This document shows positions 51,454-60,804 of a stretch of 64,000 nucleotides of DNA, piece after piece (the stretch's first letter is position 1; every line of letters begins with the position of its first letter). The notes below the pieces were generated by a model. The model searched no databases, had not been told where the DNA came from, and saw nothing but the letters and a program-made list of their open reading frames with translations. This DNA is from Mycolicibacterium sarraceniae. GTDB lineage: Bacteria > Actinomycetota > Actinomycetes > Mycobacteriales > Mycobacteriaceae. Made by a program: the position numbers and the translations under genes. The stretch covers positions 3,224,001-3,288,000 of the forward strand of contig NZ_AP022595.1 in assembly GCF_010731875.1 (NCBI RefSeq). The letters run 5' to 3'.

Positions 51454-51471
51454 ACCAACCATCCGGTTGGT
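51454..51471. promoter_or_regulatory. candidate operator upstream of fadE20
   Basis: ACCAACC-ATCC-GGTTGGT, a perfect 7-base inverted repeat, lies 43 bases before the fadE20 start, where promoter elements would be. Such symmetry is typical of TetR-type regulators of fatty-acid or acyl-CoA genes. The regulator is not in this window. Confidence 0.65.
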
Positions 51472-51514
51472 TATCCTCGTTCGCAAACCCACAGTGCCCT
51501 CCGGAAGGAAGTCA

Positions 51515-52687
51515 ATGGCTCTCGAGAAGAACGCCACCGTTAAGTACGAGCGGACCCTGTTCGAGCCCGAACACGACCTGTTCCGCGAGTCCTACCGGGC
51601 GTTTCTCGATCGGCATGTCGCGCCGTTCCACGAGCAGTGGGAAAAAGACAAGATCGTCGAGCGCGAGGTCTGGCTCGAGGCCGGTAAGCAGGGCTTTCTC
51701 GGGATGGCCGTGCCGGAAAAGTATGGCGGCGGGGGCAACGCCGATTTCCGCTACAACGTGATCCTGACCGAGGAGACCGCGGCCGGCCGGTACAGCGGCC
51801 TCGGGTTCGGCCTGCACAACGACATCGTCGCGCCGTATCTGCTGGAGCTGACCACCGACGAGCAGAAGCAGCGCTGGCTGCCCAAGTTCTGCAGCGGTGA
51901 GCACATCACTGCCATCGCGATGACCGAACCCGGCACCGGTAGTGACCTGCAGGGCATCAAGACCCGGGCGGTCAAAGAAGGTGACCACTACATCCTGAAC
52001 GGATCCAAGACGTTCATCACCAACGGCATCCACGCCGACTTGGTGATCGTGGTGGCCCAAACCGACCCCGAAAAGGGTGCGCAAGGCTTCTCGCTGCTGG
52101 TCGTTGAGCGCGGTATGGAGGGCTTCGAGCGCGGCCGGCACCTCGACAAGATCGGCCTGGACGCGCAGGACACCGCGGAACTGTCCTTCACCGACGTCAA
52201 GGTCCCGGCCGAGAATCTCTTGGGTCAGGAGGGCTTCGGCTTCATCTACCTGATGCAGAACCTGCCGCAGGAGCGCCTCAACATTGCGGTGATGGCAGCC
52301 GCGGCGATGGAAAACGTGCTCGAGCAGACGCTGCGATACACCAAGGAACGCAAGGCGTTTGGCAAGCCGATCGGCAGCCAGCAGAACAGCCGCTTCCTGT
52401 TGGCCGAACTGTCCACCGAGGCGACCGCCGTGCGCATCATGGTCGACGAGTTCATTCGCCTTCACCTTGACGGAAAACTCTCGGCCGAGCAGGCATCGAT
52501 GGCGAAGTGGTACTCCACGGAGAAGCAGGTGTACCTGATCGACCGGTGCCTGCAATTACACGGCGGCTACGGCTATATGCGCGAGTATCCGGTGGCCCGC
52601 TCCTACCTCGACGCCCGGGTCCAAACGATTTACGGCGGCACGACCGAAATCATGAAGGAGATCATTGGTCGCAGCCTGGGCGTCTAA
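51515..52687 (+). CDS. fadE20: acyl-CoA dehydrogenase FadE20
   Basis: FAD enzyme introducing the alpha-beta double bond into acyl-CoA in the cytosol. 390 residues from ATG 51515 with GGAAGGAAG ahead. Three-part fold: helical N-terminus (FRESYRAFLDRHVAPFHEQW), the beta domain with IAMTEPGTGSDLQGIKTRAV and YILNGSKTFITNG, then the helical C-terminus with RKAFGKPIGSQQNSRFLLAE, QLHGGYGYMREYPVARSYLD and QTIYGGTTEIMKEIIGRSL, the last carrying the usual Glu region. Corresponds to Rv2724c. Confidence 0.95.
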   Translation: MALEKNATVKYERTLFEPEHDLFRESYRAFLDRHVAPFHEQWEKDKIVEREVWLEAGKQGFLGMAVPEKYGGGGNADFRYNVILTEETAAGRYSGLGFGLHNDIVAPYLLELTTDEQKQRWLPKFCSGEHITAIAMTEPGTGSDLQGIKTRAVKEGDHYILNGSKTFITNGIHADLVIVVAQTDPEKGAQGFSLLVVERGMEGFERGRHLDKIGLDAQDTAELSFTDVKVPAENLLGQEGFGFIYLMQNLPQERLNIAVMAAAAMENVLEQTLRYTKERKAFGKPIGSQQNSRFLLAELSTEATAVRIMVDEFIRLHLDGKLSAEQASMAKWYSTEKQVYLIDRCLQLHGGYGYMREYPVARSYLDARVQTIYGGTTEIMKEIIGRSLGV

Positions 52688-52906
52688 CCCAGGCATGGGG
52701 TCTGAGCTGGCATTTCTAGGACCGCTCAGCCGCCATTCGGTACCCGGTTACCCGAATAGCTCGGCTTTGTGCTCGACTTTTCCGGAGTTTTACCCCTTCC
52801 CCGAGTGCGGCATATCTAAGGAAATGCCGCGTGTCGCGAAGTGCTGACGCAAAGTTGACACGGAGGATAAGGGGAATCATCTTGACCGAAACTGCGGGGA
52901 GAGCGC

Positions 52907-55039
52907 ATGACCTGGCTTGGAAGTCGCCTCAGTAGAGGCGTCGGGCGAATGGCGCTCGTCGTCGTCGCGACGGCTACAGCGGGTCTGCTGTCGGCGCCCG
53001 GGGCGATCGCGACCCCCGACAGTGATGCGAGTGGTGCCATCGACCAGGCCTGGCAGGCTGCTGGCGGCACCAGTTCTCCGGTCGGTGCCAAGGACGGCGA
53101 CGTCTACGCGGTCGGCGATGGGTTCGCCCAGAACTTCAGTGGCGGCAAGATCTTCTTCACCCCGGCCACCGGTGCCCACCTGTTGTTCGGGCCCATCCTG
53201 GACAAGTACCAGGCCCAAGGCGGCCCGGCCGACAGCGATCTCGGTTTCCCCACCATCGACGAGGTTGCGGGCCTGGTCGGCCCCGACAGCCGGGTGAGCA
53301 CGTTCAGTGCCAGCGACAAACCGGCGATCTTCTGGACGCCCGACACCGGCGCGTGGGTGGTGCGCGGCGCGATCAACGCGGCCTGGGACAAACTCGGCGG
53401 CTCGGCCGGCACGATGGGCGTCCCCACCGGCGACGAGACCTTCGACGGCAACGTGGTGAACCAGAGGTTCACCGGCGGTGAGATCTCCTACGACAACAGC
53501 TCCAACACGTTCACCACGGTGCCGCCCGAACTGGCCGGCAACCTGGCCGGTCTCCAAGTGCCGACGGATGCGACGACGGCGATCAATGAGGCGTGGCGAG
53601 CCGTGGGCGGGCTCGCGGGCCCGCTCGGTGCCCGGCAGGGTGCGCAGAGTCCCGTCGGGACCGACGGTGCCGTGCAGGATTACGCCGGCGGCAAGATCTT
53701 CTACTCGCCGGCGACCGGTGCGCACGCTGTGACCGGCGCGATCCTGACGAAGTACGAGGCGCAGGGCGGACCGACGGGTGATCTCGGCCTGCCGACCGGA
53801 ACCGAGGCGGACGGGGGTGCCCCGAACAGCCGCGTCAGCGCGTTCAGTGCCTCCGATAAGCCGGTGATTTTCTGGACGCCTGACAACGGTGCCATCGTGG
53901 TGCGGGGCGCGATCAACGCCGCATGGGCGAAGTTGGGCGGGGCAGGCGGCGAGCTCGGTGCTCCGACCGGCGAGCAGAGTGTCAACGGCGACACCGTGAC
54001 CCAGAAGTTCAGCGGTGGCGAGATCTCCTGGAACAAATCCGCCAGCAAATTCACCACCAAACCGCCGGAGCTGGCCGGACAACTCGCCGGGCTGCAGGTG
54101 CCCAACGGGACCGGGCCGCAGTCCGGTCTGGCCGCACCGAAGTCCGGCACGGGTTTCACCTTCCACCTGTGGTGGTTGCTGATCATCATTCCGGTGCTGC
54201 TGCTGGTCGCGGTGATCGCGCTGGGTGTGCTCTGGCTGCGGCGGCGCCGTGGTAGCGATATCGAGATCGACGACGACTTCCACGATCCCGATTACGACGA
54301 CGATGACGGTTACTGGCCGGATGAGCATGAGGGTCCCGCGGGTGCTCCTTCGACTGAACGCTTTTCGACCTACCCCGACGACGGCGGCGTCGTGCAGGTC
54401 GCCCAGGCGCCCGGGTTCTCTTGGGCGCAACCGGGTGGCGAGGACAAGTCGCAGCCCGGGCTCGGGGATGTGTTCGACGGCGACGAGGACTCCATCGACA
54501 CCACGCCGACACGCATTCCCGCTGGGCCGGTCGATGCCGACGAGGTGGACGCAGCCGAGGCGCCCGACGGTCATACGTACGTCGAGATCGACGAGGTTGC
54601 CGATTCGGGGCGGCACGCGGTGGTGAATCTTGGTGAGTCGCAGTCGATGTGGCGACTCGATGTGGGCGAATTCGGTAGGCCGGGTCGGCGTCGCCGCGCC
54701 GCGAAGCCGGACGACGAGCCAGCGCCGGAGGAGTACGCCGAGGCCGAGATCGTCGAGCAGTACTTCCCTGCGGATCTCGAGGATGAGGGCAAACCGGTCA
54801 CCGAGCCGGCGGAGGTTCTGCAGTCCGATGTGGCGGCCGGCACCGCCTCATCGCGCCCGGCGATCCACCTTCCGCTCTCTGATCCGTACCAGGCACCTGA
54901 GGGTTACGTGATCAAGGCCAACACCCACTCGGGGCTCTACTACGCCCCGGATTCGGCCCTCTACGACCACACCGTGCCCGAAGTCTGGTTCGCCAGTGAG
55001 GAACTCGCTCAGGCGAACGGGTTCGTCAAGGCGGAGTAG
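52907..55039 (+). CDS. LGFP-repeat, single-span membrane protein with C-terminal sunset domain
   Basis: 710 residues. A signal peptide (MALVVVATATAGLLSAPGAI) has a cleavage site near residue 36. Residues about 40-400 contain six LGFP-type repeats (DLGFPTIDEV, TMGVPTGDET, PLGARQGAQ, DLGLPTGTEA, ELGAPTGEQS and the first one), which in mycolata are thought to bind the arabinogalactan/mycolyl layer. A membrane span follows at about 421-445 (FHLWWLLIIIPVLLLVAVIA). An acidic cytosolic tail ends in a 50-residue sunset domain (PEGYVIKANTHSGLYYAPDS, PEVWFASEELAQANGF). It probably ties the cell wall to an intracellular partner. Not part of an operon. Confidence 0.85.
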   Translation: MTWLGSRLSRGVGRMALVVVATATAGLLSAPGAIATPDSDASGAIDQAWQAAGGTSSPVGAKDGDVYAVGDGFAQNFSGGKIFFTPATGAHLLFGPILDKYQAQGGPADSDLGFPTIDEVAGLVGPDSRVSTFSASDKPAIFWTPDTGAWVVRGAINAAWDKLGGSAGTMGVPTGDETFDGNVVNQRFTGGEISYDNSSNTFTTVPPELAGNLAGLQVPTDATTAINEAWRAVGGLAGPLGARQGAQSPVGTDGAVQDYAGGKIFYSPATGAHAVTGAILTKYEAQGGPTGDLGLPTGTEADGGAPNSRVSAFSASDKPVIFWTPDNGAIVVRGAINAAWAKLGGAGGELGAPTGEQSVNGDTVTQKFSGGEISWNKSASKFTTKPPELAGQLAGLQVPNGTGPQSGLAAPKSGTGFTFHLWWLLIIIPVLLLVAVIALGVLWLRRRRGSDIEIDDDFHDPDYDDDDGYWPDEHEGPAGAPSTERFSTYPDDGGVVQVAQAPGFSWAQPGGEDKSQPGLGDVFDGDEDSIDTTPTRIPAGPVDADEVDAAEAPDGHTYVEIDEVADSGRHAVVNLGESQSMWRLDVGEFGRPGRRRRAAKPDDEPAPEEYAEAEIVEQYFPADLEDEGKPVTEPAEVLQSDVAAGTASSRPAIHLPLSDPYQAPEGYVIKANTHSGLYYAPDSALYDHTVPEVWFASEELAQANGFVKAE

Positions 55040-55042
55040 CCC

Positions 55043-55711
55043 CTAGATCTTGCGGATGACGGTGACGACCTTGCCGAGGATGGCGGCGTCGTTACCGGGG
55101 ATCGGGTCGAATGCAGGGTTGTGCGGCATCAGCCATACCTGACCATTGGTGCGCTTGAACGTTTTCACAGTGGCTTCGCCGTCGATCATCGCCGCGACGA
55201 TATCGCCGTTGTCAGCCACGTTCTGCTGACGGATGACCACCCAGTCACCGTCGCAGATCGCGGCATCGACCATCGATTCGCCGACGACCTTGAGCAGGAA
55301 CAGCGAGCCCTCACCGACCAGTTCCTTGGGTAGCGGGAAGACGTCCTCGACGGCCTCCTCAGCCAGGATCGGGCCGCCGGCGGCGATGCGGCCGAGCACC
55401 GGCACGAACGTCGGTTCGGGAAGGGCGTCCGAGCCGGCGACATCGGTGGTCACGGCGGTCACCTCGTCGGCGCTGCGCACATCCACGGCGCGCGGGCGGT
55501 TGGCGTCGCGGCGCAGATAGCCCTTTCGCTCGAGGGTGCGCAGCTGGTGCGCCACCGAGGACGTCGAGGTGAGGCCGACGGCGTCGCCGATCTCGCGGAT
55601 GCTCGGTGGATAGCCGCGGGTGGTGACCGAGGCGCGGATCACCTCGAGGATCGTTCGCTGCCGCTCGGTCAGTCCGGAGTCGGCACCTGATGTCTCACTG
55701 CGGTCGCTCAT
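55043..55711 (-). CDS. lexA: SOS repressor LexA
   Basis: 222 residues from ATG 55711 ([20 protein letters not shown]); the longer frame upstream covers the operator and is rejected. N-terminal winged helix: [20 protein letters not shown]. Cleavage site Ala111-Gly112 in [10 protein letters not shown]; catalytic Ser146 ([10 protein letters not shown]) and Lys183 (ATVKTFKR). It represses SOS genes until RecA filaments trigger self-cleavage. Convergent with the LGFP gene, 3 bases apart, and divergent from chiZ. Confidence 0.97.
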   Translation of the reverse strand: MSDRSETSGADSGLTERQRTILEVIRASVTTRGYPPSIREIGDAVGLTSTSSVAHQLRTLERKGYLRRDANRPRAVDVRSADEVTAVTTDVAGSDALPEPTFVPVLGRIAAGGPILAEEAVEDVFPLPKELVGEGSLFLLKVVGESMVDAAICDGDWVVIRQQNVADNGDIVAAMIDGEATVKTFKRTNGQVWLMPHNPAFDPIPGNDAAILGKVVTVIRKI

Positions 55712-55743
55712 GGGCCCGAATGTAGTCGCGGGGCAGCAGATAA

Positions 55744-55759
55744 TCAAACACTTGTTCGA
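55744..55759. promoter_or_regulatory. LexA box upstream of lexA
   Basis: TCAAACACTTGTTCGA, one mismatch from the SOS consensus palindrome, 33 bases before the lexA start; an autoregulatory site. Confidence 0.8.
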
Positions 55760-55862
55760 CCGCGGCGTGTCGCCGCCGTCAATCGTGCAGGTGATCGGCA
55801 CCGCCAAAACGTGTCGGTGGGCGGATTTATTCTCCAGACACGCTCGCTCACATGTTCGTATT

Positions 55863-55878
55863 TCGAACGCATGGTCGA
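55863..55878. promoter_or_regulatory. LexA box upstream of chiZ
   Basis: TCGAACGCATGGTCGA, one mismatch from consensus, 55 bases before the chiZ start. A third, weaker copy (TCGAACACAAGGGCGA, 55886-55901) follows. Together with the lexA site they make the divergent promoter region SOS-controlled on both sides. Confidence 0.7.
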
Positions 55879-55932
55879 GTACAGTTCGAACACAAGGGCG
55901 AACAGTGGGCGTCTTGGAGGAAGGAAACAGAC

Positions 55933-56424
55933 GTGACAGTCATCGACGATCGGCAGGTTTTCCCATCCGCACCGGTGCGGCCGATGCGCCCCCGTGCGGC
56001 GGTCAGGGCTAACACCCCCGTTCGGACCCGTCCCGCCGGGCCCCGCGGCCAACGGCCGTACCCGGCTCGCCCGGCCATCGCCCCGATGCGTTACTCCGGC
56101 ACCGGCGTCACCTTCTCGCGGGCGCCGCACGTGCGGCGGCCGGTGAGCACCGCCGTCACGATCGCGCTGGCCGGGGTGGCCGCTCTGATCACCCTGTGGC
56201 TGGGTCTGGTGGGTCATCTCAGTGGCACGTCGGCGGCCACCGACCAGGTGCCCGATCAGCTTGCGGTGGTCCAGGTCCAGGCGGGGGAGACGCTGCAGCA
56301 GCTCGCCGGCCGGGTGGCCCCCGATGCGCCCGCCGGGCAGGTGATGGCGCGCATCCGCGACTTGAACAAGCTCGATTCAGCCACGTTGGATGCCGGACAG
56401 ACGCTCATCGCCCCGATGGGGTGA
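55933..56424 (+). CDS. chiZ: cell-division regulator / LysM protein ChiZ (Rv2719c-like)
   Basis: 163 residues from GTG 55933. The cytosolic N-terminus is disordered and rich in Pro/Arg ([20 protein letters not shown]). One membrane span, [20 protein letters not shown], is followed by a short extracellular LysM domain ([32 protein letters not shown]). In M. tuberculosis Rv2719c is DNA-damage induced, interacts with FtsI and halts septation. LexA boxes upstream fit this. Confidence 0.92.
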   Translation: MTVIDDRQVFPSAPVRPMRPRAAVRANTPVRTRPAGPRGQRPYPARPAIAPMRYSGTGVTFSRAPHVRRPVSTAVTIALAGVAALITLWLGLVGHLSGTSAATDQVPDQLAVVQVQAGETLQQLAGRVAPDAPAGQVMARIRDLNKLDSATLDAGQTLIAPMG

Positions 56425-56588
56425 TCGCGCGACGCATCACGGTCGGCCACAACGTGTGCCGGACAAGCGGCCTTGCTGGTGGCGGTCTCGCTCGCCCGAG
56501 TTTTCGGGGCGTGGCCGTCGGCAGGGCAGCACAGGTAGTCTCTGGGTGGTCCGAAGCATCGAGCTGCGGCGGAGGCGAAGGAGCGGCC

Positions 56589-57053
56589 ATGCATTGCCCG
56601 TTCTGTCGCCATCCTGATTCCAGAGTGGTCGATTCCCGTGAAGCAGACGAGGGTCAGGCCATTCGGCGGCGCCGATCCTGTCCGGAGTGCGGCCGGCGGT
56701 TCACCACCGTCGAGACCGCCGTGCTGGCGGTCGTCAAACGCAGCGGCGTCACCGAACCGTTCAGCCGCGAGAAGGTCATCAGCGGCGTGCGCCGGGCCTG
56801 CCAGGGTCGAGACGTCGACGACGATGCGCTGAACATGCTGGCCCAGCAGGTCGAAGACGCTGTGCGGGCGGCCGGTTCTCCCGAGATCCCGAGCCACGAG
56901 GTCGGCCTGGCCATTCTTGGGCCGCTGCGCGAACTCGACGAGGTGGCGTACCTGCGCTTCGCCTCGGTGTACCGCTCCTTCAGCTCCGCTGAGGATTTCG
57001 AACGCGAGATCGAGGCGCTGCGCGCCCATCGCGCGGTCGGCACCTCCGGCTGA
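56589..57053 (+). CDS. nrdR: transcriptional repressor NrdR
   Basis: Senses ATP/dATP and represses ribonucleotide reductase genes. 154 residues from ATG 56589. Zinc ribbon Cys3/Cys6 (MHCPFCRH) and Cys31/Cys34 (SCPECGRRF); the ATP-cone domain begins [20 protein letters not shown]. Sits in the same place as Rv2718c. A 164-base gap after chiZ has no clear feature. Confidence 0.97.
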   Translation: MHCPFCRHPDSRVVDSREADEGQAIRRRRSCPECGRRFTTVETAVLAVVKRSGVTEPFSREKVISGVRRACQGRDVDDDALNMLAQQVEDAVRAAGSPEIPSHEVGLAILGPLRELDEVAYLRFASVYRSFSSAEDFEREIEALRAHRAVGTSG

Positions 57054-57060
57054 CTGGTCG

Positions 57061-57747
57061 TCAGCCCAGCTGGCGGGCACCGTCACTGACCACGCGGCCC
57101 GCCACTAGAACCCACCCTTCAGCATTCCAGGTCGTGTAGATCTGCGATCCCTGGCCCTGCGTGATCATCAGATCCCGGCTCAGATAGTCGGTCAGGCGAG
57201 CTGCCGCTGAACCGGTCGCCTCGTCCTCCGGAACGCCGAGATTGGTGGCGAACATCCGCGAACGAATATGCCCGCGATCGCGATCGAGCCAAGACCACAC
57301 GTAGTGCTCGACGTCGTCGGGGTAGTCGCCGGGATCGGTGGCCAGCAACTCCTCCACCGAATCCAGCTCGTGGATGGCGAACTCCGGTGACCATTCCGCC
57401 CGGGCCCGCACCGTGGTGAGTGCGTCGTCATAGCTGATCTGCACGATGCCGGCAGGCACTTGGAGGGTACGGATCGGCGTGCCTCGTTCCCGCAGCCACC
57501 AGGCCGCACCCACGGTCGGGTGCCCGGCGAACGGCAGCTCGGTGGCCGGGGTGAAGATGCGTGCGTGCGCGGTGGTCGCCCCGTTGGACGGCACATCGAT
57601 GAATATGGTTTCGCTGTAACCCAATTCAGCGGCGATGCGTTGGCGCTCAGTTGCGGGAACGGTCGCCGCGTCGATGACGCCAAGGGGATTACCAAAATTG
57701 CCATCGGAATCGGTGAACACCCGCAACACGGCTACGTCGATGGTCAT
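57061..57747 (-). CDS. PhzF-family isomerase-like protein (Rv2716-like)
   Basis: 228 residues, two-lobed PhzF fold. [18 protein letters not shown] near the start and [20 protein letters not shown] carry the family pattern; the catalytic Glu lies in [11 protein letters not shown]. The C-terminal [20 protein letters not shown] is the conserved phosphate/substrate loop. PhzF proteins isomerise or epimerise small carboxylates; the substrate here is unknown. Confidence 0.9.
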   Translation of the reverse strand: MTIDVAVLRVFTDSDGNFGNPLGVIDAATVPATERQRIAAELGYSETIFIDVPSNGATTAHARIFTPATELPFAGHPTVGAAWWLRERGTPIRTLQVPAGIVQISYDDALTTVRARAEWSPEFAIHELDSVEELLATDPGDYPDDVEHYVWSWLDRDRGHIRSRMFATNLGVPEDEATGSAAARLTDYLSRDLMITQGQGSQIYTTWNAEGWVLVAGRVVSDGARQLG

Positions 57748-57799
57748 GCTCCGACACTACGACGCTCTGAGATTTTGCGACGCCGCCCGGGTGAGGTGC

Positions 57800-58822
57800 T
57801 CAGGTGGCGCTGCGCTCGTCGGCGCCCATGGCGTCGAGCACCGCCACCCGGGTGTCGAGCGTGCCGGTGACCGAACGCTCGGACAGTCCGGTGCGCAACA
57901 GTTCACGCAGCACGTCCTGGTCGTACTCGGCCGGTGCGGTCGAATCGATGAATCGCTCGACGACCTCGACGAAGCGGTCGGGGTCGTCGTGGAAGGGGAA
58001 GTGCCCGGACCGGCCGAAGATCTCCAACCGGGAGCCGGGCATCGCGGCATGGGCCATCCGTGCGTGACTGACCGGGATCATCGCGTCCTGATCACCCCAA
58101 ATTAGTTGCACAGGAACAGATTCAGTCAAATAACAGCGGTCGAGCATGGTCACCACCTGCCCGCGCCAGTCCACCACTGAGCGCAACGTGCGGGTGAATG
58201 CCGACGACGCGGTGGGCTCGGGCAGATCGGTCAGGATGCGCAGCGCATCAGGCAGATCGCGGCCCAGCCCGGTCGAACCGAACACGGTGCCCAGTGCCCG
58301 TCCGGCGACCTGCATGGCAGGCAGCACCAGGGGCAGTCGCAGCAGTGCCAGTGCCTCGCCGCCCATCGGCAGTGAGGCGGCCCGCAGCGCGATGTTGACG
58401 TCCTTGGTCACACCACCGGCACCGACGAGGATCAGCCGTTCCACCAATTGCGGATACTGGTAGACGAATTGCATCGCCACGCCACCGCCGAGGGAGTGTC
58501 CCACGACGGTGACCTTGTCGACCTCGAGGACACTGAGCAGATCGCGCATGCCGTTGGCATAGGCCGCCACCGAATAATCGGCCCGCGGTTTGTCGGACTG
58601 GCCGTGTCCGAGCAGATCCGGGGCGATGACGGTGAACCGCTGAGCCAGCTTGCTGTGCACCGAATGCCACGTCGTCGAGTTGTCGCCGATTCCGTGAATC
58701 AGGAGCAACGCGGGGCCCGACCCGGCCACCCTGAACGCCCGGCGGTAGCCGTGAATGGTCCGGAAATGCAGCGTGGGCGTCATTTCCCGCACGGGCTGCA
58801 GATTCGGCTTTCGCTGCGTCAT
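57800..58822 (-). CDS. alpha/beta-fold hydrolase (Rv2715-like)
   Basis: 340 residues from ATG 58822. Oxyanion loop LLIHGIGDNSTTWHSV; nucleophile elbow VVGHSLGGGVAMQF (Ser); acid in LIWGDQDAMIPVSHA; catalytic His in FGRSGHFPFHDDPDRFVEVV. Mycobacterial homologues are esterase/epoxide-hydrolase-like enzymes. The cap region (about 150-230) is rich in Leu/Pro, fitting a lipophilic substrate. Downstream of the PAC2 gene on the same strand, 31 bases away. Confidence 0.9.
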   Translation of the reverse strand: MTQRKPNLQPVREMTPTLHFRTIHGYRRAFRVAGSGPALLLIHGIGDNSTTWHSVHSKLAQRFTVIAPDLLGHGQSDKPRADYSVAAYANGMRDLLSVLEVDKVTVVGHSLGGGVAMQFVYQYPQLVERLILVGAGGVTKDVNIALRAASLPMGGEALALLRLPLVLPAMQVAGRALGTVFGSTGLGRDLPDALRILTDLPEPTASSAFTRTLRSVVDWRGQVVTMLDRCYLTESVPVQLIWGDQDAMIPVSHARMAHAAMPGSRLEIFGRSGHFPFHDDPDRFVEVVERFIDSTAPAEYDQDVLRELLRTGLSERSVTGTLDTRVAVLDAMGADERSAT

Positions 58823-58853
58823 GGGCAACCCCGTCGTTGTGCGGTGGAGTTCC

Positions 58854-59828
58854 TTAGGTATCCCCGTTATCGGTGAAACCGTCTTTGAACTCGTCGGCGT
58901 GCTGGGCCAGGAATCGCTCGAACTCCGCACCCAATTCGTCACCGCTGGGCAGATCCTCGTCGCGAGCCAGAAGCGACCGGTTGTCTTGAGCGGCAACGAA
59001 AGCATCGTACTGTCGCTCCAGTGCGCTCACCACTTGAGAGACCTCCGGCGAGGCCTCTACCTGCTCGTTGATCTTGGTTCGGATACCCTCACTGGCATCG
59101 GTCAGGGCCCGCAGCGGCACCTGCAGCGAAGTCAGTTTGGCCACTTGTTCCAGCAGCGCCTCCGCGGCCGCCGGGAAATCGGTCTGGGCCAGATAATGCG
59201 GCACGTGGACGGTGAACCCGACCACTTCGTGGCCGTGCTGGGCCATCCGGTATTCCAGCAGGTTGGACACGCTGCCGGGAACCTGCACCTCGCCCACCCA
59301 CGGGGTGAACTCGGTGATCAGCTCGCGGTTATTGGAGTGCGCTGTCAACGTGACCGGGCGGGTGTGCGGCACCGCCATCGGGATCGTGCCCAGGCCGATC
59401 GTCTGCCGCACGTCGAGCCGCTCGGCCAACAGCCGTACAGCGGTGACGAACCGCTCCCACTTCAGGTCCGGCTCCAGACCGGCGAGCAACAGAAACGGCG
59501 TGCCGAGGCTGTCGCGCAGGGCGTATAGGTTGAGCTGCGGATCGTCATAGTCGGTGAAGTGGTCGGTCTTGAACGTCATCAGCGGGCGACGGGACCGGTA
59601 GTCCAGGAGGTCGTCGATCGCGAATGAGGCGACGAGCTCGGTGTCGAGCTTGCTTTTCAGGTGTTCAGCGGCCAGATGAATGGCATGGCCGGCATCGGAG
59701 AACCCTTCCAGAGCATGGATCAACACCGGTCCGCGCCCGTCGGGCGCGGACAGTTGAGGGGCCGGAAACTCCAGTTCATACATTCCGGTCTGCTCGGGTT
59801 GGTACTGCTGTCCTTGCTCGTCAGTCAT
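58854..59828 (-). CDS. PAC2-family protein (Rv2714-like)
   Basis: 324 residues from ATG 59828 (MTDEQGQQYQPEQTGMYELE). PAC2 fold: VLIHALEGFSDAGHAIHLAA, ELVASFAIDDLLDYRSRRPL, TPFLLLAGLEPDLKWERFVT and LTAHSNNRELITEFTPWVGE. PAC2 proteins are related to proteasome-assembly chaperones; some actinobacterial members have been proposed as chaperone or purine-salvage-like proteins. Function unproven. The length equals Rv2714. Confidence 0.9.
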   Translation of the reverse strand: MTDEQGQQYQPEQTGMYELEFPAPQLSAPDGRGPVLIHALEGFSDAGHAIHLAAEHLKSKLDTELVASFAIDDLLDYRSRRPLMTFKTDHFTDYDDPQLNLYALRDSLGTPFLLLAGLEPDLKWERFVTAVRLLAERLDVRQTIGLGTIPMAVPHTRPVTLTAHSNNRELITEFTPWVGEVQVPGSVSNLLEYRMAQHGHEVVGFTVHVPHYLAQTDFPAAAEALLEQVAKLTSLQVPLRALTDASEGIRTKINEQVEASPEVSQVVSALERQYDAFVAAQDNRSLLARDEDLPSGDELGAEFERFLAQHADEFKDGFTDNGDT

Positions 59829-60017
59829 CGTCTCCGCCTCCTCGCGGTGCTCGGGCACGGTGCCGTGTCCTTGTACCATGACAACCAGTGTCTCTTAGAT
59901 TCGGGCCCGCGCTATCGATAGCGCCTGTGTTGCACAACGCAGGCGTGCTGCCCGTCGTTCCCCGCAGGCTGTGATCGGGACCAGCCCACAGCCTCCGCAT
60001 CAGGCAAGATCGTGCTG

Positions 60018-60803
60018 ATGCGGACGGTTTCGGTGGCACTCAACCTGGCGGTGGCCGCCGCGCTGCTGGCGGGCTGCCAGCTGTCGAACCAGTCGCCGGT
60101 CAAAGCCGCCGAGGCCGCTGTCGCACGCTCGGTCACCAAGAATGCGCGGCCGGTCTCGCCTCAACCGGCGGTGGGCGCATTGTTCCTCGGCGGCACCGAT
60201 GCCCACACCTGTACCGCCTCGGTGGTCCACTCCACGACCCAGGATCTGATCCTGACCGCGGCGCACTGCCTCACACCGGGCGTGCCGGCCACGTTCGTGC
60301 CGGGGTTCAACGACGAGGCGGCCCCCGACGCTGTGTGGACCGTCGACGCCGTCTACCTCGACCCCCGGTGGGTCGCCTCCCAGGACCCCAAGACCGACTA
60401 CGCGTTCGCGCGTGTCAGCCGCTCCGCGGGTGGGAATGTCGAATCTGTGGCCGGGCAGGCGCTGACCCTTGGGGTGGCGCCTGGCGGCTCCGCCCCGGTG
60501 ACGGTCATCGGGTACCCGTTCGGCGTCGGGGGACCGCCGATCGGCTGCGAGACCAGCGCCGCCATGGCCTCGGGCGGATATCCCTGGCTGCGCTGCGGCG
60601 GTCTGGTCGACGGCACAAGCGGCGGTCCGTGGATCACCGGCTCGACGGTGATCGGTGTGATCGGCGGCCGCGACGGCGGCGGTTGCCAGGACAACATCTC
60701 CTACTCGGCGCCGTTCGGCGCGGCGACAGCCGCCCTGCTGACCCGTGCCGAGGCGGGCGGTGCCGGTGACGACGCGCCCACGGCGCTGGATGGCACGTGC
60801 TGA
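60018..60803 (+). CDS. trypsin-like serine protease, lipoprotein
   Basis: About 261 residues; ATG 60018 (a GTG at 60012 is possible). Lipoprotein signal ALNLAVAAALLAGCQL with Cys around 20. Chymotrypsin-fold catalytic triad: His in LILTAAHCLT, Asp in PKTDYAFARV, Ser in VDGTSGGPWI. A likely disulfide joins CETSAAMASGGYPWLRC. It should be an extracytoplasmic, membrane-tethered protease. Convergent with sthA, with no gap. No regulator seen; substrate unknown. Confidence 0.85.
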   Translation: MRTVSVALNLAVAAALLAGCQLSNQSPVKAAEAAVARSVTKNARPVSPQPAVGALFLGGTDAHTCTASVVHSTTQDLILTAAHCLTPGVPATFVPGFNDEAAPDAVWTVDAVYLDPRWVASQDPKTDYAFARVSRSAGGNVESVAGQALTLGVAPGGSAPVTVIGYPFGVGGPPIGCETSAAMASGGYPWLRCGGLVDGTSGGPWITGSTVIGVIGGRDGGGCQDNISYSAPFGAATAALLTRAEAGGAGDDAPTALDGTC

Positions 60804-60804
60804 G

